Notes under the pieces: model-generated
The model's database searches: none
What the model was told of the DNA's origin: nothing
The model's input: only the letters and a program-made list of their open reading frames with translations
Assembly: GCA_028281525.1 (NCBI GenBank)
Contig: JANQJR010000041.1
Span: 124,001 to 188,000, forward strand
Direction: 5' to 3'
From: Magnetovibrio sp.
GTDB taxonomy: Bacteria > Pseudomonadota > Alphaproteobacteria > Rhodospirillales > Magnetovibrionaceae
Length of the DNA: 64,000 nt
Shown: positions 1-7,737 of the stretch, in pieces
Numbering within the stretch: the stretch's first letter is position 1
How the letters are laid out: each line of letters starts with the position of its first letter
Program-made: the position numbers and the translations under genes

Positions 1-670
1 GTTCGCGGCGCTTGGGCTGTTTGATGTTGGGGGCGTTTTCCAACACCGCATCCAAATCGCCATATTCGTTGATCAGCTGCGCGGCGGTCTTCACGCCGAT
101 GCCTTCCACCCCCGGCACGTTGTCGGCGCTATCGCCGGCGAGCGCCTGGACATCGACCACGCGGTCCGGACCGACGCCGAACTTTTCCACCACTTGGTCG
201 GGGCCGATGGTGCGGTTTTTCATGGCGTCCATCATCACCACGCCATCACCGACCAGCTGCATCAGGTCCTTATCCGAGGAGACGATGGTGACCTCCGCAC
301 CTTTGGCGCGGGCCTGCCTGGCATAAGTCGCAATCAGGTCGTCGGCCTCGTACCCATCCATATCCACGGCCTTGAGACCCAGCGCGCGGGTGGCGTCTCG
401 CACCAATTCGAACTGCGGGATCAGGTCGTCCGGCGGCGGCGGGCGGTGGGCTTTGTACGCGGGGTAAATGTCGGAGCGGAACGTCTTGCGCGCACGGTCG
501 AAAATCACCGCGATGTGATCGGCGTCGGTGTCGTCCAGAAGCTTCATCAACATGGCGGTAAAGCCGTAAACCGCGCCTACGGGCGTGCCGTCAGGCCGCG
601 TCATGGGCGGCAACGCGTGATAGGCCCGGAAAATAAAGCCCGAACCGTCGATGAGAAAGACGTGTTTCAT
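1..670 (-). CDS. polA: DNA polymerase I, N-terminal part (cut by window edge)
   Basis: This is the start of DNA polymerase I, which removes RNA primers and fills gaps in replication and repair. About 223 codons are visible, from an ATG at 668-670 down to base 1, where the gene leaves the window. The protein opens with MKHVFLIDGSGFIFRAYHAL, the usual start of the 5'-3' exonuclease (FEN) domain. It continues with acidic metal-site motifs such as MDGYEADDLIA, the VSSDKDLMQL segment, and a helix-hairpin-helix region around GDSADNVPGVEGIGVKTA. The proofreading and polymerase domains lie outside, so full-length integrity cannot be judged. It is probably its own transcription unit. Confidence 0.95.
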   Translation of the reverse strand, partial: MKHVFLIDGSGFIFRAYHALPPMTRPDGTPVGAVYGFTAMLMKLLDDTDADHIAVIFDRARKTFRSDIYPAYKAHRPPPPDDLIPQFELVRDATRALGLKAVDMDGYEADDLIATYARQARAKGAEVTIVSSDKDLMQLVGDGVVMMDAMKNRTIGPDQVVEKFGVGPDRVVDVQALAGDSADNVPGVEGIGVKTAAQLINEYGDLDAVLENAPNIKQPKRRE

Positions 671-691
671 GCTGGATTGCGCCGCGCGGGA

Positions 692-871
692 TTAATGCGC
701 TGCGACCTTGGCGTTGGGGTCGAGCACGAATACCTTGGAGCAATAGGGACAAACGGCCTTGCGCGTTTCAGGATCGATGGTGAGATAAACGCGGGGATGA
801 CCGCCTTCCTGCTGGTCGCCGTCGCAAGCGACGGTGGTGGACGTCACGGTGGTGGGGGCCGTGTTAGTCAT
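692..871 (-). CDS. Small CHCC-type zinc-finger protein (59 aa)
   Basis: A 59-residue protein with the spacing Cys-(x)n-His-(x)n-Cys-x2-Cys: VACDGD, GGHPRVYL, then AVCPYCSKVF. This matches the zf-CHCC family, bacterial relatives of the zinc-binding NDUFS6 subunit of mitochondrial complex I. The last residues DPNAKVAAH are typical of the alphaproteobacterial members. It ends 21 bases upstream of polA and is read in the same direction, so the two may be co-transcribed. Its biochemical role is not established; a zinc-binding or complex I-associated role is inferred from the family only. Confidence 0.85.
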   Translation of the reverse strand: MTNTAPTTVTSTTVACDGDQQEGGHPRVYLTIDPETRKAVCPYCSKVFVLDPNAKVAAH

Positions 872-1058
872 ATGCGCGTTCCTTCCCGATGCAATGTTTG
901 GACACTATATACCTACAGAATACCTATATATATGTGGACTTGCGCACGCGGGGAAAGGGGTTAAATTCCACACTCGACCTGCGCGCGCCGCCCCCAGATG
1001 ATACCCGAACACGGACCGCCCTCAAGGCGTAAATTACGCAACACCCGAGACCCGCAAA

Positions 1059-2078
1059 ATGCTCCAGAACGCTCCAAAAAATACCCCTGAGAATGCCCCC
1101 GAGAACGCTGTGGAAATCCGCGGCCTCACTAAAGTCTACAAGGCCCAAGGCAAGGGCGCCGAAAAGCAGGCGCTGACGGATTTGAACTTGGATATCCCGC
1201 GCGGATCGTTCTTTGGCTTGCTCGGACCCAACGGCGCGGGTAAATCGACCTTGATCAACATCCTGGCGGGCTTGGTGCTCAAAACGTCGGGCACGGCACG
1301 CATCTGGGGTCACGACATCACGGGTGCAACCCGCGCCGCCAAACGCGCCATCGGCATCGTGCCGCAAGAGCTCAACATCGATCCGTACTTCTCGCCCCTG
1401 GAAATGCTGGAGGTCCAGGCGGGCCTCTACGGCGTACCTGAAGATCAACGCCGTTCGGCGGAAATCCTGGAGGCCGTGGGGCTCAGCGACAAGGCCAATT
1501 CCTACGCCCGCACCCTTTCGGGCGGCATGCGCCGCCGCCTGTTGGTGGCGAAGGCTATGGTCCACAGCCCGCCGGTCTTGGTGCTGGACGAACCGACCGC
1601 GGGTGTGGACGTGGAGCTGCGCCGCCAGTTGTGGACGTATGTGCGCGAGCTTAACGAACAGGGCGTGACCATTTTGCTCACCACCCATTACTTGGAAGAA
1701 GCCGAGGAGCTGTGCGACCGCATCGCCATCATCAACCACGGCAAGCTGATCGCGTGCGACGAGACCAAGAACCTGATGGGCAAATTGGACAACAAGCGCG
1801 TCACCGTGATGCTGACCGAAGACTTAGGCGAAATCCCCGAAAGCTTGAAGCGCTTCAATGTCAATCTGATCGACGCGCGCGAGTTGGAATTTTGCTACCA
1901 ACCGAGCCGCGTGCAATCGTCGGAAATCCTTGCCGCCGTGCAGGACGCGGGGCTCACGTTCGCGGAACTGGCAACCAAGGAGCCCGAGTTGGAGGACATC
2001 TTCGTCCAGCTCACGAGCCAACCAGATCCAGGCCAACCAGATCCAGGCCAGCCCGGCACAGGCCAGCCACCGGCCTGA
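1059..2078 (+). CDS. ABC transporter ATP-binding protein (ABC-2 / DrrA-like)
   Basis: A 339-residue ABC ATPase that would power an ABC-2 type exporter. Walker A GPNGAGKST lies near residues 56-64, the signature LSGGMRRR near 153-160, and Walker B VLVLDEPTAG follows. The switch histidine is in LLTTHYLEEAEE. The ATPase domain is followed by a C-terminal accessory region and then a proline/glutamine-rich tail made of near-identical five-residue units (see the repeat at 2018-2062). The next gene encodes a membrane protein, but of the YgjV type rather than an obvious ABC-2 permease, so the true partner is not certain. No strong ribosome site precedes the chosen ATG; a later in-frame GTG just before EIRGLTK is an alternative start. 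Confidence 0.85.
   Translation: MLQNAPKNTPENAPENAVEIRGLTKVYKAQGKGAEKQALTDLNLDIPRGSFFGLLGPNGAGKSTLINILAGLVLKTSGTARIWGHDITGATRAAKRAIGIVPQELNIDPYFSPLEMLEVQAGLYGVPEDQRRSAEILEAVGLSDKANSYARTLSGGMRRRLLVAKAMVHSPPVLVLDEPTAGVDVELRRQLWTYVRELNEQGVTILLTTHYLEEAEELCDRIAIINHGKLIACDETKNLMGKLDNKRVTVMLTEDLGEIPESLKRFNVNLIDARELEFCYQPSRVQSSEILAAVQDAGLTFAELATKEPELEDIFVQLTSQPDPGQPDPGQPGTGQPPA
2018..2062 (+). repeat. 15-bp tandem repeat coding the ABC ATPase tail
   Basis: Two exact copies of a 15-base unit (ccaaccagatccagg at 2018-2032 and 2033-2047) are followed by a diverged third (2048-2062). The repeat is in frame and encodes the QPDPG-type units at the C-terminus of the ABC ATPase. In-frame 15-base units can expand or contract without frameshift. 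Confidence 0.8.
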
Positions 2079-2081
2079 TCC

Positions 2082-2642
2082 ATGTGGGACATTCTCGCCG
2101 CCAATCCCGCCGCCAACCTGTGGGGGGTGGTATGTGTGGCGCTCGGCGCGACGTGGCCGCTGTACAAAACCCGGCGCGGCGTGTTGTGGGCGCAAGCCGC
2201 CGTACACGTGGCGTTTTCCCTGCACTTCTATTTGCTGGGGGCCTTTACCGGTAGCCTGATGAACGCCCTGGGTCTGGGCCAGGCGTTGGCCGCCATTCCG
2301 CTGGGCAAAAAGCCCGGGTTCAAGATCATTTATCTTCTGACTCTGCCGGTGATCGCCGCGGGCGCGGTCCTGACGTGGCAAGGGTTGCCGTCGGTTTTTT
2401 CGTCGCTGGCGCTGGCCATGTTTTCGCTGGCGCGCTACCAAACCAACATCATGGCGATGCGCGTCTTGATGCTGCTCGGCATCCTCGGTTGGACGGTGCA
2501 TGACATCTTGGTGTTGTCCATCCCCGGCTTAGCGGCGGACGCCATATCGTTCGTCACATCGCTGTGGATGATCCGCCGGGAAATGAAGTTCGCGCGCCTG
2601 GGTGAGGCAGGGTCTGAGGCGGTGGCGAAACCCGAAAAATAG
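2082..2642 (+). CDS. YgjV-like multi-pass inner membrane protein
   Basis: A 186-residue, very hydrophobic protein with about five or six membrane segments, including LWGVVCVALGATWPL, FSLHFYLLGAFTGSL, IIYLLTLPVIAAGAV and VLMLLGILGWTVHDILVL. The pattern YLLGA-x-TG-x4-N and the late WTVHDI segment fit the YgjV family of inner membrane proteins, whose function is unknown. Its ATG lies 3 bases after the stop of the ABC ATPase, so the two are almost surely translated together. A short charged tail (EMKFARLGEAGSEAV) ends it. Confidence 0.7.
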   Translation: MWDILAANPAANLWGVVCVALGATWPLYKTRRGVLWAQAAVHVAFSLHFYLLGAFTGSLMNALGLGQALAAIPLGKKPGFKIIYLLTLPVIAAGAVLTWQGLPSVFSSLALAMFSLARYQTNIMAMRVLMLLGILGWTVHDILVLSIPGLAADAISFVTSLWMIRREMKFARLGEAGSEAVAKPEK

Positions 2643-2682
2643 GGTTAAGGTTCCGGGACTTGCGTCATTGAAGGATGCCCCC

Positions 2683-3957
2683 ATGAACGCTGATACGTTG
2701 CGCATCGCCGCCATTTCCATTGCTGTCCTGGCTGCCGGTTTTGTTTTTGCGTATCAATTCGTCGAGCCCGCCCCGCCCGATGAAATCACCATTGCGACCG
2801 GCGGGCAAAAGGGCGCGTATTACGCCTACGCCAAACGCTATCATCGCTTGCTCGCCCACCAAGGGGTCAAGCTCAACATTTTGGAAACGGCGGGTTCGCT
2901 GGAAAATATCGGCCTATTGACGTCAGGCGAAGCCGACGTCGCCTTCGTGCAGGGCGGCACCGGCAACCGGGAGGCGCAACCCGGCCTGATATCTCTGGGA
3001 TCTCTCTATTTCGAACCGCTGTGGGTGTTCGTGCGCAAAGGCGTCACCATTGAAAAACTCGGTGATCTCAAGGGGCGCACCGTCGCCGCAGGCCCTAAAG
3101 GCAGCGGCACCTGGGCGGTGACGCGCCAATTGCTGGAAGCCAACGATGTGGTGCTGGATACGCTCGATATCCGTCACTTATCATCAATGGAGGCCACGCG
3201 CGCCCTGATCGGCTCTCAGGTGGACGTTGCGTTTTTCGTCACGTCACCCGCCTCACCGCTGGTTTATGATCTGTTGACACACACCGACCTAAAACCGCTG
3301 AACTTCGAGCGCGCCATCGCCTACACGCGCAAACACCGTTACCTGTCCGCCGTGACCCTGCACCAAGGCATGATCAGCCTGGGCGCGAATATTCCGCCTC
3401 AAGACATCACGTTGCTGGCCCCGGCGGCGACCTTGGCCGCGCGCGGCAACCTGCACCCGGCCCTGCAAACCCTGACGGTGCAAATCGCCAGCGAAGTCCA
3501 TGGCGCGGGCGGCTTTTTCGAAGAGCCGGGACAGTTTCCGGCGGGGCAGTACGTCGATTACCCCTTGAGTGACGACGCCAAGCGCTACCTGCAAAACGGT
3601 CCGTCGTTCCTGGAACGCTACCTGCCGTTCTGGGCGGCGGACATGGCTGATCGGTTGAAGGTCATGCTGATCCCGCTGATCACCCTTTTGATTCCGCTCG
3701 CCAAGGTCTTGCCGCCGGTCTACCGCTGGCGCATTCGGTCCCGCATATACCGTTGGTACAAGGATTTGATTCGCATCGAACGCGAAGTTGGGCAAGCCGA
3801 CACGCCCGAGGCGCGCCGTTCTTTGATGGAGCAGCTTGCGACCATGGAACGCGAGGTGCGCACTTTGTATGTGCCGCTGTCTTATACGGACGAACTCTAT
3901 AACCTGCGCATGCACATCGAATTGGTGATGCGCAATTTGAGCGACCGACCCCTATGA
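2683..3957 (+). CDS. TAXI-type periplasmic binding protein with C-terminal membrane anchor
   Basis: A 424-residue protein of the TAXI (TRAP-associated extracytoplasmic immunogenic) solute-receptor family. An N-terminal membrane segment (IAAISIAVLAAGFVFAYQF) is followed by the binding domain with ITIATGGQKGAYYAYAK, GEADVAFVQGG and GPKGSGTWAVT. A second membrane segment (VMLIPLITLLIPLAKVLPP, about residue 325) and a charged cytoplasmic helical tail follow. No TRAP permease is nearby, so it may be a membrane-anchored sensor or scaffold rather than a transport receptor (inference). The ATG at 2683 was chosen because AAGGA sits 8 bases upstream; the open frame extends further 5'. Confidence 0.75.
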   Translation: MNADTLRIAAISIAVLAAGFVFAYQFVEPAPPDEITIATGGQKGAYYAYAKRYHRLLAHQGVKLNILETAGSLENIGLLTSGEADVAFVQGGTGNREAQPGLISLGSLYFEPLWVFVRKGVTIEKLGDLKGRTVAAGPKGSGTWAVTRQLLEANDVVLDTLDIRHLSSMEATRALIGSQVDVAFFVTSPASPLVYDLLTHTDLKPLNFERAIAYTRKHRYLSAVTLHQGMISLGANIPPQDITLLAPAATLAARGNLHPALQTLTVQIASEVHGAGGFFEEPGQFPAGQYVDYPLSDDAKRYLQNGPSFLERYLPFWAADMADRLKVMLIPLITLLIPLAKVLPPVYRWRIRSRIYRWYKDLIRIEREVGQADTPEARRSLMEQLATMEREVRTLYVPLSYTDELYNLRMHIELVMRNLSDRPL

Positions 3958-4457
3958 GCGCATTCACCGTGCGCATCGCCACGCCACAAGACGAAGCCCG
4001 CGTCGGCGCTTTATTGTCGGTCTGTTATGCGACACTGATGGCCCCGGATTACGATCCGGCGCTGATGAAGACCGTTCTGCCGATGATGAGCGCAGCCAAT
4101 CCGGCGCTGCTGGCGTGCGGCACCTATTACGTGGCCGAAAACGATGCTGGGGAGGTCGTCGGTTGCGGCGGCTGGACCCCGGAACATCCGGGACGCGGAG
4201 ATATCAAACCCGGCCTGGGCCACATCCGCCATTTCGCCACCCATCCCGCCTGGACCCGCCGCGGCATCGCCCGGGCGCTGATGGCGCGCTGCAAAGCGGA
4301 GGCACGCGCCGCCGGGATCGATCGCTTGGAATGCTATTCCAGCCTGAACGCAGAGGTGTTTTACACCGCCCAGGGCTTTCACGAGTTGGGGCCCATCGAC
4401 ATCGCCTTCACCCCTGCTTGCCACCTGCCTTGTGTGCACATGGCCTGCGCGCTTTAG
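3954..4457 (+). CDS. GNAT family N-acetyltransferase
   Basis: A 167-residue acetyl-CoA-dependent N-acyltransferase of the GNAT fold. It begins FTVRIATPQDEARVGALL, carries the acetyl-CoA loop TRRGIARALMARC near residues 100-112, and has the C-terminal ECYSSLNAEVFYTAQGFHELG strand-helix typical of the family. Its start overlaps the stop of the TAXI gene by 4 bases (ATGA), so translation is coupled. The substrate cannot be told from the sequence. A strong bidirectional hairpin follows at 4492-4522. Confidence 0.85.
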   Translation: MSAFTVRIATPQDEARVGALLSVCYATLMAPDYDPALMKTVLPMMSAANPALLACGTYYVAENDAGEVVGCGGWTPEHPGRGDIKPGLGHIRHFATHPAWTRRGIARALMARCKAEARAAGIDRLECYSSLNAEVFYTAQGFHELGPIDIAFTPACHLPCVHMACAL

Positions 4458-4491
4458 GCCTCGAAGCTTAGATTCTGGACCTTAAGCAAAA

Positions 4492-4522
4492 CAAAACCCG
4501 CCCTTCGGGTGGGCGGGTTTTG
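4492..4522. terminator. Bidirectional rho-independent terminator
   Basis: A perfect long stem, CAAAACCCGCCC paired with GGGCGGGTTTTG around a TTCGGGT-containing loop, has an A tract on one side and a T tract on the other. It sits between two convergent genes (GNAT enzyme and DsrC-like protein) and can end transcription in both directions. Confidence 0.85.
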
Positions 4523-4550
4523 TACCGTTCGCTCAACGCAGAGGAGCAGT

Positions 4551-4880
4551 TTAATAGCCACCCTTGCGCTTGGTTTCCGGCAGGCCGGCGATCTTGGTCG
4601 CCTGCTTGGACGGCTGCATGGGGAAGAGTTCATACAAATCCTTGGTGGACGGCTTCTCGCCCCACACTTTGGCCATGGCCTTGACCATGTTGCGTTCGTT
4701 GGGCTGGTTGGCGTTGTTGTTGACGTACTCATCGCGCAGGAAATTGATCAGGTCCCAGTGCTTTTGCGTCAACTCGGGAATGTCGTCTGCGGCGGCGATT
4801 TCCTTGGCGATGTCTTCGTTCCAGTCATCTATATTGACCAGAAAACCTTTTTCGGTCTGTTCCAGTTCTGCGTAACCCAT
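4551..4880 (-). CDS. DsrC/TusE family protein lacking all cysteines
   Basis: A 109-residue member of the DsrC/TusE/RspA sulfur-carrier family. Family signs are GFLVNIDDWNEDIAKEIAA, LTQKHWDLINFLRDEYV and the end ELFPMQPSKQATKIAGLP. Functional TusE and DsrC end in a flexible arm carrying a conserved cysteine next to the last residue, and DsrC has a second one. Here the arm reads ETKRKGGY and the protein contains no cysteine at all, so it cannot carry a persulfide or trisulfide. Cysteine-free family members have been proposed to be regulatory; that role is inferred here. It is transcribed alone. Confidence 0.85.
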   Translation of the reverse strand: MGYAELEQTEKGFLVNIDDWNEDIAKEIAAADDIPELTQKHWDLINFLRDEYVNNNANQPNERNMVKAMAKVWGEKPSTKDLYELFPMQPSKQATKIAGLPETKRKGGY

Positions 4881-5070
4881 GGAATATCCTCACTGTAATC
4901 GTCTGTTTTATGTTGGCTGGAGAACCGGCCCTCGGTGACCGGGGCGGCCTCTATATGAGATGAGGCTAATGTAGGGAGTGCGCACGGAAATTTCCAGATG
5001 CCCGTTGCCAACGGGGCAAACATTTGCGCCACAATGCATGCATTAATATGTAAATGCCATTCGGCCGGTT

Positions 5071-6321
5071 CTAGTTACCGAAGAATTCCATCAACCAGAC
5101 CATCTCGTCCTCGCCCAGCGGATACTGCCCATTCGCGGGATTGAGCACCTTGTTGGGCTTTATGCCGCCCAAGCGTTTTTGCACCAGGGTGATGCTCTCA
5201 GGCTCCAGCCCCGCCTGCCAACTGAGCGAGACCAGGGCTTTGGCGTTGTCCGACGCGGCGATTTTTTCCACCACCGCAGGCGAAAGTTCGGCCAACACCG
5301 CAAACGCGGCGATGGCGTATTCCTTTTGCCCGGCCTTCAAGGCGCTGTCGACCATGGCGGGCTCCAGATTGCCCTCGTCATACAGGCGCTTGGCCTTAGC
5401 GTAGGGCGTTTCTTCCGTCTCGGCGGCTTCCTCTTCCGCAGCCAGGTCGAGCCGCCAGGACACTTCCTCGCGCACGGCGGCGGCGGTTTCGGGATCTAAG
5501 TCCTTGCGGCTCAATAGCGCCTTGATCAAATGGTCGGCGACGAAATCAGCCAGGCGCAAGGCCACGCCCTTGGGCAGGGTCGGGCGGTGCACCAGGGGGC
5601 TTTGCAGGGACTTCACGGTGCGCGATTTGTCGCAAATGCGCTCCAGCAGATCCTCCTTGATGGACACCGAGCCGTTGCCCAGCAATTCCGCCACCGCCGC
5701 CGTGTCGTTGGAGGCGAAGATCTGTTCCATCACCTCGTCGCTCAAGGTGGAGCGCTTGGAGATGGCGCTGATCGCCCCTTCGGCGGGATTGAGGTTGATG
5801 ATCTGGATCAGGTCGCGTTCGGTCAGGACCGGGGAGTTTTCCAGCACCGGCGCGCACACCACCAGTTCCGCATCCTCGGCCAAGTGGCGAATCACCTCCG
5901 GCGGCGCGTCGGCCATCTCTTGGAGCGTCTCGGCAACGATACGGCGCACTTTGGTGGCTTGGTCGCGCGCCAGGGTTTCCAGGGCCTCGTAGGTGAGCTT
6001 GCGGATTTTGTCGACTTCGTTGTTGGTCAGGCCCGGCGCCAGCTTGGAAATTTTCGCCGCCAGTTCACTGCGCACGGCTTCGTCGTCGTCTTTGGTGAGC
6101 AAGGCGTCGGCTTGGCGCGGGGTGGCGTCGTTTTTGGCGATCGCCGCGCGCACCGTGACGACCTTGTCGGTGGCGAGAAAATAGAGGATTTCCGGCTGGG
6201 CGTTGGGATGCTCCGCGACTTCCTGGCGCACGCTGACATCGTCACTCGACGCCAATTGCTTGGCTTCTTCGTAATCGAGTGTCTTGCCCGTTCTGAACTT
6301 GTCCAACAACCCTTTGAGCAT
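5071..6321 (-). CDS. DUF2336 domain protein (HEAT-like helical repeats)
   Basis: A 416-residue, all-helical acidic protein. The first two thirds fit DUF2336, a family found mainly in alphaproteobacteria, with repeated helical units such as SSDDVSVRQEVAEHPNAQPE, TKDDDEAVRSELAAKISKLA and ATKVRRIVAETLQEMADAPP resembling HEAT repeats. The C-terminal part (EEEAAETEETPYAKAKRL onward) is a further helical region ending in GQYPLGEDEMVWLMEFFGN. No catalytic motif or membrane segment is visible. Function is unknown; a protein-interaction scaffold role is only a guess. It stands alone, upstream of the tRNA-Arg gene on the other strand. Confidence 0.8.
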   Translation of the reverse strand: MLKGLLDKFRTGKTLDYEEAKQLASSDDVSVRQEVAEHPNAQPEILYFLATDKVVTVRAAIAKNDATPRQADALLTKDDDEAVRSELAAKISKLAPGLTNNEVDKIRKLTYEALETLARDQATKVRRIVAETLQEMADAPPEVIRHLAEDAELVVCAPVLENSPVLTERDLIQIINLNPAEGAISAISKRSTLSDEVMEQIFASNDTAAVAELLGNGSVSIKEDLLERICDKSRTVKSLQSPLVHRPTLPKGVALRLADFVADHLIKALLSRKDLDPETAAAVREEVSWRLDLAAEEEAAETEETPYAKAKRLYDEGNLEPAMVDSALKAGQKEYAIAAFAVLAELSPAVVEKIAASDNAKALVSLSWQAGLEPESITLVQKRLGGIKPNKVLNPANGQYPLGEDEMVWLMEFFGN

Positions 6322-6499
6322 GGTGTTTCGTCCTGCCTTCCCGTGCGCGCCCCAGCGTCCTCAAGTGGTTCTAAGTCCCAGGTATAATTGACCGTTTGGA
6401 TGGCATGGGCAAGTCCGCAAGATGGGTGAGGCTTTCGGGCCCGGACCGGCAAAGCGACGCTTGCGGTTGACGGGCCTTGCGGGTAAGGTCCAGCGCACA

Positions 6500-6576
<77 letters not shown>

Positions 6577-6617
6577 TTTTTTTTCAGGGCCTTTGGTTTC
6601 GCCCTTATGGCCCGAAA
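6577..6617. terminator. Probable bidirectional terminator after tRNA-Arg
   Basis: Eight T residues directly follow the tRNA CCA end, then TCAGGGCC, a 17-base loop, and GGCCCGAAAAAAA. The two arms pair with one bulged A. The element separates the tRNA from the convergent XRE gene. Confidence 0.6.
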
Positions 6618-6651
6618 AAAACGGAAGCGCCCCTGTAGCAGCAAACAAAGC

Positions 6652-6951
6652 TCATCCGGTTTTCTGCGCTCGAACCGCCATAATTCTCAGGACCCGCTGT
6701 TTGACGTTTTGATCGTCAATGGCGTGGCATTGCTCGATCAGGCGCAAACTGTCCTCAGCAAGAGGAGAAATGCCACCGGTCTCTGGTAAGCGGTGCCGCT
6801 CAAAAAAGAAGGACACGGGTACATCCAGAACGTGGGCGAATTCATATAAACGGCTTGCACTTATGCGGTTAACGCCCCGTTCGTATTTCCGGATTTGTCG
6901 GGACGATACGCCCACGGATGCGCCCAGTTTGGATTGCGAAAGTTTGCGCAA
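6652..6951 (-). CDS. XRE-family regulator, 5' end apparently damaged
   Basis: A helix-turn-helix regulator of the Cro/C1 type, with LSQSKLGASVGVSSRQIRKY as the HTH core and YERGVNRISASRLYEFAHVL after it, as in alphaproteobacterial XRE proteins. The first usable start is a TTG at 6949-6951, which would remove the first helix. The same frame stays open for 83 more bases upstream and encodes plausible family sequence (HFADVRARVRLKLARKL), but has no ATG, GTG or TTG before a TGA near 7034-7037. An ATG sits at 7037-7039 in another frame, so a small frameshift next to the start codon is likely. It is divergent from the next XRE gene. Confidence 0.6.
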   Translation of the reverse strand: MRKLSQSKLGASVGVSSRQIRKYERGVNRISASRLYEFAHVLDVPVSFFFERHRLPETGGISPLAEDSLRLIEQCHAIDDQNVKQRVLRIMAVRAQKTG

Positions 6952-7037
6952 TTTCCGGGCAAGCTTTAAGCGGACCCTCGCACGAACATCGGCAAAATGT
7001 GGTATATAGCCTGTAGACTCATAGTATTCATTGGTTC

Positions 7038-7256
7038 ATGTTGGTGTTCATGGATATCCGGCGTCAATTCGGCTTGAACGTTGCCCGCCTGCGGCAAGAC
7101 AAAGGTCTTTCGCAAGAAAGCCTTGCGTTTGAATGCGGGCTGCACCGCACCTACATCAGCGGTATTGAACGCGGTATCCGCAATCCCACCATCGTCATCG
7201 TCGATAAAATCGCCAAGGCTCTGAAGTTAAAGCCGGGAGCCCTTTTGGACGGATAA
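7038..7256 (+). CDS. Small XRE-family (HTH) transcriptional regulator
   Basis: A 72-residue single-domain Cro/C1-type DNA-binding protein. The HTH is LSQESLAFECGLHRTYISGI followed by ERGIRNPTIVIVDKIAKAL, a typical phage or island regulator pattern. Two starts are possible: ATG at 7038 or ATG at 7050 (MDIRRQFGLN), the latter fitting the family better. It is divergent from another XRE gene with a short shared upstream region, a layout often seen in mobile-element control switches. No partner toxin gene is visible beside it. Confidence 0.8.
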   Translation: MLVFMDIRRQFGLNVARLRQDKGLSQESLAFECGLHRTYISGIERGIRNPTIVIVDKIAKALKLKPGALLDG

Positions 7257-7737
7257 CGTGCGTCTGCGAGAAGGCCAGGGTGCAATTCGGCCCATGACGG
7301 TTACGCACGGGCCGGGCACCATTTTCGAAAACCAAAGGCGCTGTACTCAAGATGAAGCCATCTCGATGAGGCCGGCTTCACAACCAGATATTGTGTGCGT
7401 ATCTTTTTTTGAGACCTTATGTGGGGTCGGCACAAGGTTGGGGGTACGGGATTGGTTGGGGTTTGACCCTGCTGGCAAGATACGCACCCTCATGAAATAG
7501 ATCGCCCGGATGGCGGTTCCTGCGGCCAAACGGCATCCCGGAAAGCGGAAAACAGCCGAAATCCGCCAAAAAACGTCCGAGAAGTACAATTTAATTTTTA
7601 CGACCCATGGTTTTGGTGTAGGCTGCCGGGGTCATCATGCCGGAATTCAGCGCTTTTTTCCAGTGCATGGCCGTTTCCGGCGTGCCCGTTAATGCTTCGA
7701 GACTCAGCACTTGGGTCTCAGCTCGAGGACCCGCCGC
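7257..7737. other. Gene-poor stretch between XRE gene and integrase remnant
   Basis: About 480 bases with no convincing intact gene. The forward strand has only short frames of unlike composition. On the reverse strand, a frame ending at 7591-7593 gives MHWKKALNSGMMTPAAYTKT and a few more residues. It looks protein-like and could be the 3' end of a lost gene, but I do not recognise it. No direct repeat of the tRNA-Arg 3' end was found here. Confidence 0.5.

Noticed and set aside
194..964. A 256-codon forward frame across the first genes
   Set aside because: It is antisense to polA and the zinc-finger gene, both of which have diagnostic motifs.
7038..7256. Toxin-antitoxin module formed by the XRE genes
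   Set aside because: No toxin-like partner frame is adjacent; both neighbours are regulators or remnants.
7257..7737. Attachment-site copy of the tRNA-Arg 3' end
   Set aside because: No stretch here repeats the T-arm and acceptor sequence of the tRNA.
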